From assembly GCA_913009765.1 (NCBI GenBank), contig CAJVYT010000127.1, positions 1 to 10,706 on the forward strand: 10,706 nt of DNA, read 5' to 3'. Shown in pieces: positions 1-7,246 of this stretch. This DNA is from an uncultured candidate division Zixibacteria bacterium. GTDB taxonomy: Bacteria > Zixibacteria > MSB-5A5 > GN15 > FEB-12. The translations under genes were made by a program, and so were the position numbers. The notes below the pieces were generated by a model, which did not search any database, had not been told where the DNA came from, and saw only the letters and a program-made list of their open reading frames with translations. Each line of letters begins with the position of its first letter. The first letter of the stretch is position 1.

Positions 1-2
1 CG

Positions 3-605
3 GTAAACGCAATGTATAAGCGCTTTGAGCAGCGCTTCGGTCTTAAATATGACGAACCCACGATCCGTTTCCGCATCCTTGATACGCGGTTAACAATAGC
101 CGGACTTTCCGACCTCAGCCTGCCCCTGTCCCAGTTCAAGACACTGCAAATTAATGTTGACACAGTCTTTATTACGGAAAACAAGATTAACGGCCTGAGC
201 TTCCCTGAAGTAAAACGCGCGCTTGTAATATTCGGCCTTGGTTATGGAGTGCAGATGCTGGCGGAAGTTGACTGGCTGCCGACCAGATCAATTTACTACT
301 GGGGAGATATTGACACTCACGGCTTCGCCATCCTGTCGCAGTTAAGAAGCCGGTTCCCTCAAACAGCATCATTATTAATGGATAAGAACACGCTGCTAAC
401 GCACAGATCATTATGGATATATGAGCCCGAAGAAAAACGCTTTGTTGATGAACTGAAAAACCTCACCGGCCCTGAACAGGAGCTTTTCACCGCCCTCCGA
501 GGCAATTTATTAGGAACCAATGTACGTCTTGAACAGGAGCGTATTCAGTATGAATATGTAGTGGGGGCGGTTTTGAACAGAGGGCATATAAGCTGCAAGG
601 TTTAA
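3..605 (+). CDS. jetD: Wadjet anti-plasmid protein JetD, C-terminal part (partial gene)
   Basis: This is the C-terminal half of JetD, the nuclease subunit of the Wadjet (JetABCD) system, in which an SMC-type complex extrudes plasmid DNA and JetD cleaves it. The frame is open to the window edge, and JetD proteins are normally about 380-400 aa, so the ATG at 12 is probably internal. Counting from that Met, the Toprim-like signature is visible: E56 in FITENK, then 'FGLGYG' (74-79), then D99 and D101 in YYWGDIDTHG, followed by SLLMDKNTLL and the family tail NLLGTNVRLEQERI near the end. The acidic residues are the expected metal ligands. JetA, JetB and JetC would be upstream and cannot be seen. 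Base composition looks less AT-rich than the operon that follows, so the two were probably acquired separately. I am confident of the family, but not that the system is intact. Confidence 0.87.
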   Translation, partial: VNAMYKRFEQRFGLKYDEPTIRFRILDTRLTIAGLSDLSLPLSQFKTLQINVDTVFITENKINGLSFPEVKRALVIFGLGYGVQMLAEVDWLPTRSIYYWGDIDTHGFAILSQLRSRFPQTASLLMDKNTLLTHRSLWIYEPEEKRFVDELKNLTGPEQELFTALRGNLLGTNVRLEQERIQYEYVVGAVLNRGHISCKV

Positions 606-670
606 AAAGGTAAAGATCGGTAAGGTTCATCTGTTAAGTTGAAATTACGTGATCCGTTTTCCCGCTTTTA

Positions 671-679
671 TGTTATAAT
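671..679 (+). promoter_or_regulatory. Extended -10 promoter for the four-gene operon
   Basis: The sequence TGTTATAAT is a perfect extended -10 element (TGn plus TATAAT). No good -35 hexamer lies 16-18 bases upstream, which is tolerated by extended -10 promoters. Transcription would begin near 686 and leave a leader of about 185 bases before the ATPase start. It is the only strong candidate in the 606-870 gap, which I otherwise see as non-coding. Confidence 0.45.
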
Positions 680-689
680 TCTGCAAATT

Positions 690-721
690 AAGGGGCTTGG
701 CTTGTAAATCGAAAAGCCCTT
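690..721 (+). promoter_or_regulatory. Leader hairpin downstream of the putative promoter
   Basis: AAGGGGCTT (690-698) can pair with AAGCCCTT (714-721), giving an 8-bp stem with one bulged G around a 15-base loop. It begins a few bases after the predicted transcription start, so it would sit at the 5' end of the leader. No U-run follows, so it is not a standard intrinsic terminator. A tandem TTAAAGAG repeat (723-738) comes directly after. A regulatory role is inference. Confidence 0.3.
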
Positions 722-870
722 ATTAAAGAGTTAAAGAGATTTTCAATTTAAGGTGACCTGGATTAGGGCTACACTTTACCCAAGATATGCATAATGTGTG
801 GATTTGATCCCAATGATCTATTGTCGTTAATATTTTGCTATGGCACTATAAGAGGGGAATAGACTGAAGT

Positions 871-2931
871 ATGAGCAAGAATGGTAATTATATAAAGCTT
901 CCATGTCTGAGATCCATTTCTGTAAATAACTATGCCCTATTCAATAGGGATTGGTCTCATAAAGTACAGAATGGACTAAACCTTTTTTTGGGAGCAAATG
1001 GGTTTGGTAAAACCACTGCCGCCAACCTTATCATTTATGGGATTGTAGGGGCATGGGAAGAACGGGCAGTCAATACTAGAGGGATTGAAGAGATAGTAGA
1101 TCAACTCCCAGAAAAATACTTTTCTGATAGAGAGCACAAGAAGCAAAGAGACTGTATTGGTGATGCAAAGGCAAGTGTTACCATTGAATTTGACATCGGT
1201 TCAACATGGATTCGAGTAAGGAGAAGCCTTGATCCTCTTGAGATTCTGGAATTCTATATTGATGACAAAAAAGCTAAACCAAGACAAGCATCACTTAAGG
1301 ACTATTACAAAGAGAAAATCGAGAAATTTTGCTTATTGGATGATATTAATGATCTCTCGTTTTTATTGCGAAAGCTGCTCATCAGAGAAGAGGAAGGAAA
1401 TTCTCTTTTATGGGATAGCGATGACCAGTCAAAAGTAATTCGTTTGCTATTCAATCCACCTGGTTTTTTTAGTAAATTTATCAATATACAAAAAGAAGCT
1501 TCCAAAGCTGCATCACAAGTTAAAAGAGCTACAGACCTTAAAGCGCCATTTAAGAATAACCTTGTTGTACTCAAAAAGGAAAAAGAACTTGCTATCCAAA
1601 GAATTGCCGGGAAATCAAACCAAGCTGAGATTACCAAGAGATATAATGAGCTAACCGATACCGTCAGCAATCTTGGGAAATCACAAGACAAACTTCATGA
1701 AGATATTAAGTACCTAAATAATGATATCAGACGTCTTGAGGAGCAATGTAATGGACTATCATCAGACCTTGATAATATTAGGGAGGAAACATCTCAATTA
1801 GAGTATAAATATTTTGATTCAATATATCGGGATCCAAAAATTTCGTTAATTTACAACAAAATCGAACAAAGGAAGTCATGTATCTTTTGTCATAATCACG
1901 TTAGTGACGATGTAAAGAATCAAATTGTAACATCAGTTAAACATAATCATTGCCCTGTTTGTGATAACTCTTTAACTAAAACTAATAATTCAGAGGCAGC
2001 GCCTGAAATTCCTGAAAAGGTTATTCAAAAACTTGAATCCCTTCGTCAGCAAGCAAATCATAAGGAAGGTCAGCTTAGTGCGCTCTATATGGCAAAATCA
2101 AGAGCTGAAGCAGACCGTGAAATCAAATGGGAGGAACAAGATGAACTTGCGAGGCAACTGTCTACTATAAAAGAAGATCAAAACGATCTCAAGCTTGTTA
2201 TAGGGCAACTGAAAAAAGATTCTGAGCCAACTAATCAGTATGACAAAGCAATTCAATCATATGAAGATTCTATTGCCGGATATGATAAAACAATTAAGGA
2301 GCAGGACAAAACATTTAGTGATAAGAAGCAAGAGCTAAAAGAGATTAATACAGAACTAAATAAGAGAGTAGCTTCGCTGACCAATGACCTGTCGAATAAC
2401 TTTAATGAATACTCAAAGCACTTCTTTTTTAAAGATCTGAAATTAATATCAAAGGAAGGGCGAAAGCCAAAGGTCGACTCAAAAGTAGCATTAACAACAT
2501 TTTACCCTTTCATGGAAGGGAAAGAAAGAAAAACTGAAAAGTCTGTCAGCAAGTCCGAAGGAATATTACTTGAGTATCTGTTCAGGATGTCTATAATCAA
2601 TCTTTACCACTCCTTAGCAGAGGGTCGCCCATTTCTCATTCTTGAATCATCTGAGGGATCTTTTGATATTGTGAGGACAGAACAGCTATCTAACGTATTA
2701 AAGCAGTTTGGAGAGAATGATTTTCCGTTTATTTTGATCACCAACTTAAGCAAGCCTGATTTTGTTAAATCTTTAGTCGACAAGCTGAAATCCTCCAAAG
2801 GGAAGGCCACTGACTATAAGAAGAGAATAATAGACTTCATTGCTTTCGGGATTCATGATGAGCTTCTTGACCAACAAAAGAAGCTTGAAAAGAAGAAGTA
2901 TGAAAAGAAACTCAAAGAGTTGGGCTTGTAA
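871..2931 (+). CDS. SMC/Rad50-like ABC ATPase with zinc-binding coiled coil, defence-type
   Basis: This 686-aa protein has a split ABC ATPase head around a long coiled coil, as in SMC, Rad50 and ABC-3C/Lamassu ATPases. The Walker A motif GANGFGKTT is at residues 41-49. Charged coiled-coil arms run about 235-310 and 385-505. Between them is a CxxC-x20-CxxC module (C337, C340, C361, C364), probably a zinc ribbon or hook that joins protomers. The C-terminal head has a signature-like segment SKSEGILLEY (560-569) and a Walker B region LILESSEGSFD (589-599). In that region the usual Asp-Glu pair reads Glu-Ser, an odd feature. The C-terminus is very lysine-rich (about 668-683). The ATG is preceded by GAGGGG 14 bases upstream, a loosely spaced SD. 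It is the first gene of a four-gene operon, with the stop one base before the next ATG. The role is probably sensing or translocating on DNA and controlling the nuclease encoded downstream; the family is clear, the specific function is inferred. Confidence 0.85.
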   Translation: MSKNGNYIKLPCLRSISVNNYALFNRDWSHKVQNGLNLFLGANGFGKTTAANLIIYGIVGAWEERAVNTRGIEEIVDQLPEKYFSDREHKKQRDCIGDAKASVTIEFDIGSTWIRVRRSLDPLEILEFYIDDKKAKPRQASLKDYYKEKIEKFCLLDDINDLSFLLRKLLIREEEGNSLLWDSDDQSKVIRLLFNPPGFFSKFINIQKEASKAASQVKRATDLKAPFKNNLVVLKKEKELAIQRIAGKSNQAEITKRYNELTDTVSNLGKSQDKLHEDIKYLNNDIRRLEEQCNGLSSDLDNIREETSQLEYKYFDSIYRDPKISLIYNKIEQRKSCIFCHNHVSDDVKNQIVTSVKHNHCPVCDNSLTKTNNSEAAPEIPEKVIQKLESLRQQANHKEGQLSALYMAKSRAEADREIKWEEQDELARQLSTIKEDQNDLKLVIGQLKKDSEPTNQYDKAIQSYEDSIAGYDKTIKEQDKTFSDKKQELKEINTELNKRVASLTNDLSNNFNEYSKHFFFKDLKLISKEGRKPKVDSKVALTTFYPFMEGKERKTEKSVSKSEGILLEYLFRMSIINLYHSLAEGRPFLILESSEGSFDIVRTEQLSNVLKQFGENDFPFILITNLSKPDFVKSLVDKLKSSKGKATDYKKRIIDFIAFGIHDELLDQQKKLEKKKYEKKLKELGL

Positions 2932-2932
2932 T

Positions 2933-3637
2933 ATGCACCTTCAGCTTAATAACTTTCATATGGCAAATGAAGTACTTTATGCATTAGAAGCTGCAAAGAA
3001 AACATCCGTTGGCTACCTATCTAGGCTAACTCTTCAAAAGACGCTCTATTTATCAGGTGCCTTGGCACCTTTAAAGAAGGTTTTTCTTGAGTACTTGAGA
3101 TTTATCAGTCATAATCTCGGTCCATACAGAGGTGAAATTCAAGAAACGGTTGACCACCTCGTTGGAATAGGCTTGGTTGATATTATTTATTTTGATACGA
3201 CCAATCATGGCGGATCCTTGTCGAATTATGTCATTTCTGACACTGGTGAAGAGGTGATAAAACGACTAGTTCAATATCCATATGAAGAGGATAAATATTG
3301 GTGGATATCCCTTGTTACAGGGCTTGCGTTCTCTTATCTTATGTCTGATGGTCTATCAGGATCAGTGGATGATAAGATCAAGTCAATAATCTACCAAGAT
3401 CCAACATACACAACATATAAAGAGAAAAATCTTTTCAAGAAACTTATAGACTTATCTGACAAGGATGGGCTTACATATCAATATTCTGAATTCCTAAAGG
3501 CTTATGTGCATGAGAGCACTGCCACCCCATCTGATTTATCCGAAAGAAAGCAAGTTGAGATTATGCTTGTGACTTTTATGGAATATCTTTACACTGGAGT
3601 TTTAAACGAGGTCAGAAATGAGTCAAGCAAGGCTTAG
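2933..3637 (+). CDS. Winged-helix/SocA-like small protein, candidate ABC-3C middle component
   Basis: This protein of about 234 aa starts at the ATG one base after the ATPase stop (TAATATG arrangement), which suggests translational coupling. An upstream in-frame extension to 2840 exists, but it only overlaps the ATPase C-terminus and encodes an implausible lysine/arginine-rich stretch. The N-terminal third has the pattern RLTLQKTLYLSGAL, then FISHNLGPYRGEI, then a 'VDHLVGIGLVDI' helix-strand. This resembles Panacea/SocA-type (DUF4065) proteins and the winged-helix 'middle components' of ABC-3C systems, which bridge the ATPase and effector. The second half is helical and unrecognised. No catalytic motif is visible. 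By position between ATPase and nuclease, an adaptor or regulator role is likely. I recognise the shape, not a specific family, so a standalone antitoxin-like role is also possible. Confidence 0.7.
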   Translation: MHLQLNNFHMANEVLYALEAAKKTSVGYLSRLTLQKTLYLSGALAPLKKVFLEYLRFISHNLGPYRGEIQETVDHLVGIGLVDIIYFDTTNHGGSLSNYVISDTGEEVIKRLVQYPYEEDKYWWISLVTGLAFSYLMSDGLSGSVDDKIKSIIYQDPTYTTYKEKNLFKKLIDLSDKDGLTYQYSEFLKAYVHESTATPSDLSERKQVEIMLVTFMEYLYTGVLNEVRNESSKA

Positions 3638-4682
3638 GAAGATATTTCACGAATCATTACCTGTGGAACTGTTAAAAAGGCGTGAACTAGATTCGGCTAA
3701 ACTTCTTAACTTTATTAATTTATTTGTAAGCTGCATGAAGTCAAATACCTATTCTCAAAGAATGACTGATATGCCTTTTGCAATAGTGCTTGATCCCGAT
3801 AATCATGGAACAGGCAATTGCTTTCTTAATCCTACAGAAATGACACATGTTCTGAATCAATGGTCCTTTAGCACCTGTAATGTTATTGCAGTTGATTATG
3901 AGGGGCTTAAAACAAAAGATATACCCTTTATTGTTGACGGTGAAGATATTGCTTCAGGGCTTTCAAAATCGCATGATCTGATACTTTTTTATATTAATAA
4001 GTTAGCGGTATCGGTTTTTGTCGATGGTGAATGTGTAAAATCAACGCTAAATATTCATACTATGAAGCGAACGGGACAAATTAGAAATACAGATAAACCC
4101 CCTTCACAATATAAGGATCTAATTCTTGATCATTTCAATAATAAAATTGACAAAGGTAAGAGTTTTGATTATTGGGCAACAAAAAAGGATAGAATTTTAA
4201 AATCAAAACCAGAAGCTTACTTCCGCAATATTTTACTTTCATATCTTCAGGACAATTTAACCCCTGAAGGTGTTGCACGCAAGGAAATCCCAGTAGGAAA
4301 CACCGATGATAAAGTTGACATTGAAATCATCGACATGTCAAGCAATGAGTTCATTTACATCGAAATAAAATGGATGGGCAAGGCTAGAAAAGAATTCAAA
4401 AAAGAAGAAACTACTAACTATGGGGATGAAAGTCCAAATGATGGGCTGAAACAGCTGTGCATATATCTTGATACAGAAAGTCGTGCTAAGAGCGGATGTC
4501 TTCTTACTTATGATGCTAGGTCTGAGGATAAGGAAATTAAGTGGAATATGTCTGAGTCAGAATGGCATAATAATCTCGATAAACCTCCAATGAGGTTATA
4601 TCTAAAATCAGATAGTGCTTCAGTGGAGTCTAAGAAAAGTGACAATCAAGGCAAGAAAAAACAACAAGGTAAGGGTAGTTAA
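3618..4682 (+). CDS. PD-(D/E)XK-type nuclease, putative restriction/effector subunit
   Basis: This 354-aa protein starts at an ATG with GAGG six bases upstream (3608-3611), and it overlaps the previous gene by 20 bases. The catalytic core appears in the second half. E199 is in a helix (KPEAYFRNIL), E223 is on the first strand, D234 is in KVDIEI, and E249-x-K251 is in YIEIKWMG. A conserved-looking Q279 (LKQLCIYLD) follows. This order of acidic residues and Lys matches the restriction-endonuclease fold. The first ~190 residues have no motif I know and may bind DNA or contact the ATPase. The C-terminus (about 339-352) is low-complexity and basic. The neighbours suggest it is the cleaving arm of the system, guarded by the methyltransferase encoded next. 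The target sequence cannot be predicted. Confidence 0.78.
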   Translation: MSQARLRKIFHESLPVELLKRRELDSAKLLNFINLFVSCMKSNTYSQRMTDMPFAIVLDPDNHGTGNCFLNPTEMTHVLNQWSFSTCNVIAVDYEGLKTKDIPFIVDGEDIASGLSKSHDLILFYINKLAVSVFVDGECVKSTLNIHTMKRTGQIRNTDKPPSQYKDLILDHFNNKIDKGKSFDYWATKKDRILKSKPEAYFRNILLSYLQDNLTPEGVARKEIPVGNTDDKVDIEIIDMSSNEFIYIEIKWMGKARKEFKKEETTNYGDESPNDGLKQLCIYLDTESRAKSGCLLTYDARSEDKEIKWNMSESEWHNNLDKPPMRLYLKSDSASVESKKSDNQGKKKQQGKGS

Positions 4683-5943
4683 CTATAACCACGACTTTGG
4701 GGATCTAGTATTATTTTCTGCAAACAAGTACCAGTCAGTACACAGATGGTACCCTCTCGTAGAGGGGTTCTCAAGTGAGCTGGTTCGAAGAATTGTTGGA
4801 GAGCAGACGACCTTCCCTCAAGTATGTCTCGATCCCTTCGGTGGGGTCGGGACAACTGCGCTTACATGTCAGGATTTAGGTATAAAATGCTTTTCTTTTG
4901 AGAACAATCCATTTTTCTATAACCTTGCACGTACAAAACTTCGCTCGGATTATGATCCTGATCAATTTGAAGCCCTGATTTCCTCCCTGGAGAAGGCAGT
5001 TAATGGGGCAAAGAAGAAACCTTCACTCCCGAGACTTGAAACGGATACTCTCTTTGAATCAAAGGACAAGGACAAATGGATATTTGACAAGAGCGTCTCA
5101 TATGGCATCTTTGACATTGTTTCATGGATTAGCAACATTGACGACTCATTGAAGCAATATAGAGGACTTTTTGAGTGTGCACTAGCATCAATTTTAGTGC
5201 CTGTAAGCAACGTGTTCAGGAACGGTAAATGTTTATCCTACAAAAATGATTGGAAAGAAATAAAGATATCACGAAAAGAAGTTCATGATAGGGTGTTGGA
5301 TATCTGTCGGACTAAGATACTAATCGATCTTAGGACAAGGTTCATTATCAAGCCTTTGATGCATAATTTCATTCATACATCTCATGGTGATGCCAGAAAG
5401 TTAATATCTGATTTGAGAAATGATTCCATTGATATCGTTATTACGTCTCCACCTTATTTGAACTCAAGAGATTATGCAGATATTTACAGATTAGAACTAT
5501 GGGTGCTGGGCTATCTTTCTACCTTTGCGGAAGAGAAAAAGATACGTAAATCTGCAATTAGATCTCATGTGCAGACCGTCTGGGAAGATTGTGAGTATCC
5601 AAATGTGAAGGAGCTTGAAATATTTATTAAGCACATTAACAGTCTTAATGGTCAGCTATGGAATAAAAATATACCGAATATGATTAAAGGCTACTTCGCA
5701 GATATGCATGGAATGCTCCAAGACTTAAAGTCAAAACTCAAGAATGGAGCGATGCTTTATATCAATGTGGCTAATTCTGCTTACGGGAATAAGGTCTGCG
5801 AAGTAGACGTGATTATCGCTGAGATAGCTCAACAGATTGGCTACTCGCCTGTTGAAATTCGAGAGGTCAGGCATGTGAAATCAAGCAGACAGCAAAAGGA
5901 AGTAGACAAATTACGTGAGAGCATTATTGTTCTTGAGCATTAG
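4639..5943 (+). CDS. Amino-DNA methyltransferase (N6-adenine or N4-cytosine), modification subunit
   Basis: This is a predicted SAM-dependent DNA methyltransferase of about 434 aa. Motif X-like KYQSVHRWYP is at residues 30-39. The SAM-binding motif I DPFGGVGT is at 65-72, followed by the acidic-strand segment FSFENNPF (motif II). The catalytic motif IV TSPPY is at 269-273, followed by LNSRDYADIY. The order X, I, a long insert, then IV resembles alpha-group enzymes, so residues about 100-255 probably hold target recognition. TSPPY alone does not settle N6A versus N4C. The frame has no early ATG. I chose GTG at 4639 because GGAG lies ten bases upstream (4625-4628); an alternative GTG at 4615 lacks an SD. 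The gene overlaps the nuclease gene by 44 bases, so modification and cleavage subunits are probably co-produced. It ends in RESIIVLEH, a typical methylase tail. Confidence 0.85.
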   Translation: MTIKARKNNKVRVVNYNHDFGDLVLFSANKYQSVHRWYPLVEGFSSELVRRIVGEQTTFPQVCLDPFGGVGTTALTCQDLGIKCFSFENNPFFYNLARTKLRSDYDPDQFEALISSLEKAVNGAKKKPSLPRLETDTLFESKDKDKWIFDKSVSYGIFDIVSWISNIDDSLKQYRGLFECALASILVPVSNVFRNGKCLSYKNDWKEIKISRKEVHDRVLDICRTKILIDLRTRFIIKPLMHNFIHTSHGDARKLISDLRNDSIDIVITSPPYLNSRDYADIYRLELWVLGYLSTFAEEKKIRKSAIRSHVQTVWEDCEYPNVKELEIFIKHINSLNGQLWNKNIPNMIKGYFADMHGMLQDLKSKLKNGAMLYINVANSAYGNKVCEVDVIIAEIAQQIGYSPVEIREVRHVKSSRQQKEVDKLRESIIVLEH

Positions 5944-6161
5944 GCGATGTGTGGAGTCAAAACTTTCATTTTGCTCTTTTGAGGAAGAAGGAAAAATTGT
6001 GTCAGGTCGTAACAGTTTAGTTCCTTTTTTACTGAGAGGTTCGATTAATCAGGAAGAATTATTAAAGAGAGCAGCCTGGGCAGTAGGGGTATCTGAAGTA
6101 AGTAAAATTTGAAGGAACTCCCTGGGAAGTTTCCCCTGACGACGAGCAGAGAAGCAAAAGA

Positions 6162-6186
6162 GGTCAGCCCTTGACATTTTACATTT
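6162..6186 (+). repeat. Left arm of 25-bp inverted repeat (REP-like)
   Basis: It begins GGTCAGCCC and continues TTGACATTTTACATTT. Its exact reverse complement is at 7176-7200. The embedded TTGACA is a consensus -35 hexamer pointing into the transposase gene. Confidence 0.9.
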
Positions 6187-6199
6187 AAGAGGCTAAACA
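6171..6199 (+). promoter_or_regulatory. Possible promoter of the RAYT gene, -35 inside the repeat
   Basis: TTGACA (6171-6176) is a perfect -35. After 17 bases comes TAAACA (6194-6199), a weak -10. The transposase ATG is about 28 bases further on. The repeat arm therefore could drive the gene it encloses. Confidence 0.35.
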
Positions 6200-6226
6200 G
6201 TCCAAGGGAAATAAAAAGGAAAGGGA

Positions 6227-7183
6227 ATGGCAAGACCTCTACGTATAGAATATGAAAACGCAGTATATCACGTAACGGCCCGGGGCAATGAGCGAAAAAG
6301 GATATACTTTTGTGATGCAGACAACCGGAAATTTCTTCAATACATAGAAGAAGCAAAGAAGAAATACGCAATACTGCTTCACAGCTATGTTTTGTTGAGC
6401 AACCACTACCATCTGATTATAGAAACCCCGGGAGCCAATCTCAGCAGGACAATGCATTACATAAACGGCGCTTACACCTCGTATATTAACAGAAAAAGGA
6501 AAAGAAGCGGGCACTTGTTTCAGGGCAGATATAAGGCTATTGTAGTGTCAAAAGACAGCTATTTATCAGAACTCAGCCGATACATACATCTTAACCCGGT
6601 TAGAGCGGCAATAGTACAAAGTCCGGAGAAGTATCCATATAGCAGCTATAAGTCATATATAAGCAAAGGAAAAGATAACCTGTTAAATCAGGAACTTGTT
6701 TTAGGACTTTTGAGCGGAAACGAAGCAGAGGCAAAGAGGAAGTACCGCAAATTTGTAGACAGTGCAACAGGTGCAGAACCGGATAACCCATTTGAGGACG
6801 TATATGGCGGTATAATACTTGGAGCAAACAGGTTTATAAAAGACACATTAAGCAGAGTAAAGGAAGAATATCTCAAAAGAGACGAAATCTCCAACAGAAA
6901 GTTATTGCAATCAAGGCATGATGCAGAGGAAGTTATTGAAGCTGTGGCAAGGTATTTTAAAACAGGCAGGGAATATCTGGTAAACAACGGAAACCGGCGC
7001 TGGAGAAAGATAGCGATTTATCTATTGAGAAAGCATACAGGAGCAACAAACAGAGAAATAGGGGAGATATTTGGAGGCCTTACTTATTCAGCAGTATCGC
7101 GGAGTAATGAAAGATTCCAAAGGCAGTTACAAAAAGACAGAAGGCTGAAAAAAGAGATTAAAGAAATTGAAAGCAAAATGTAA
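6227..7183 (+). CDS. REP-associated tyrosine transposase (RAYT), Y1_Tnp family
   Basis: This 318-aa protein belongs to the IS200-like Y1 transposase superfamily, which nicks single-stranded DNA with a tyrosine and an HUH metal site. The N-terminus MARPLRIEYENAVYHVTARG is characteristic of the family. The HUH site is H60-Y61-H62 in LLSNHYHLIIETPG. The family block HLFQGRYKA (96-104) is present, and the probable nucleophile is Y119 in SRYIHLNPVRA. The C-terminal region (about 230-305), with GATNREIGEIFGGLTYSAVSR, is a DnaA-like helix-turn-helix, as in long RAYTs. A purine-rich SD (AAGGAAAGGG, 6216-6225) precedes the ATG. The gene looks intact, so the unit could be active. It sits between the defence operon and the HARE-HTH ORF, and it seems to have inserted into the latter's 5' end. 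Confidence 0.9.
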   Translation: MARPLRIEYENAVYHVTARGNERKRIYFCDADNRKFLQYIEEAKKKYAILLHSYVLLSNHYHLIIETPGANLSRTMHYINGAYTSYINRKRKRSGHLFQGRYKAIVVSKDSYLSELSRYIHLNPVRAAIVQSPEKYPYSSYKSYISKGKDNLLNQELVLGLLSGNEAEAKRKYRKFVDSATGAEPDNPFEDVYGGIILGANRFIKDTLSRVKEEYLKRDEISNRKLLQSRHDAEEVIEAVARYFKTGREYLVNNGNRRWRKIAIYLLRKHTGATNREIGEIFGGLTYSAVSRSNERFQRQLQKDRRLKKEIKEIESKM

Positions 7184-7200
7184 AATGTCAAGGGCTGACC
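7176..7200 (-). repeat. Right arm of 25-bp inverted repeat (REP-like)
   Basis: It is the exact reverse complement of 6162-6186. It overlaps the last two transposase codons and the TAA at 7181-7183, then ends in GGGCTGACC at the junction with the HARE-HTH reading frame. Confidence 0.9.
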
Positions 7201-7246
7201 CCAATCCTCCGTTCACATAGACAACTATCTTGAAATTAAGCAGGAA

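Larger units (their letters stand above)
6162..7200 (+). mobile_element. RAYT transposase unit bounded by a 25-bp perfect inverted repeat
   Basis: A Y1/HUH transposase gene lies between two exact 25-bp inverted copies, and the outer bases stop matching immediately beyond both ends. The whole unit is 1039 bp. The right copy covers the last codons and stop of the transposase. HUH/IS200-like elements normally lack terminal inverted repeats, so the arms are better seen as REP-like hairpin elements flanking a RAYT gene. Confidence 0.75.

Noticed and set aside
2840..2932. Upstream extension of the winged-helix gene to 2840
   Set aside because: It lies within the ATPase gene, has unnatural basic composition, and the ATG at 2933 fits the stop-start coupling.
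871..4682. Calling the first three genes Lamassu (lmuB/lmuC/lmuA)
   Set aside because: The architecture is similar, but gene order and the nuclease sequence do not let me recognise the Lmu proteins, so no symbols were given.
5915..6112. Small GTG-started ORF (65 aa) overlapping the methyltransferase end
   Set aside because: No SD or known domain. Its 3' part (NQEELLKRAAWAVGVSE) looks protein-like, but there is too little to call a gene. The stretch 5944-6161 otherwise shows nothing I can name.
6118..6138. Possible hairpin ggaactccctgggaagtttcc as terminator of the defence operon
   Set aside because: The pairing needs bulges and leaves almost no loop, and no T-run follows.
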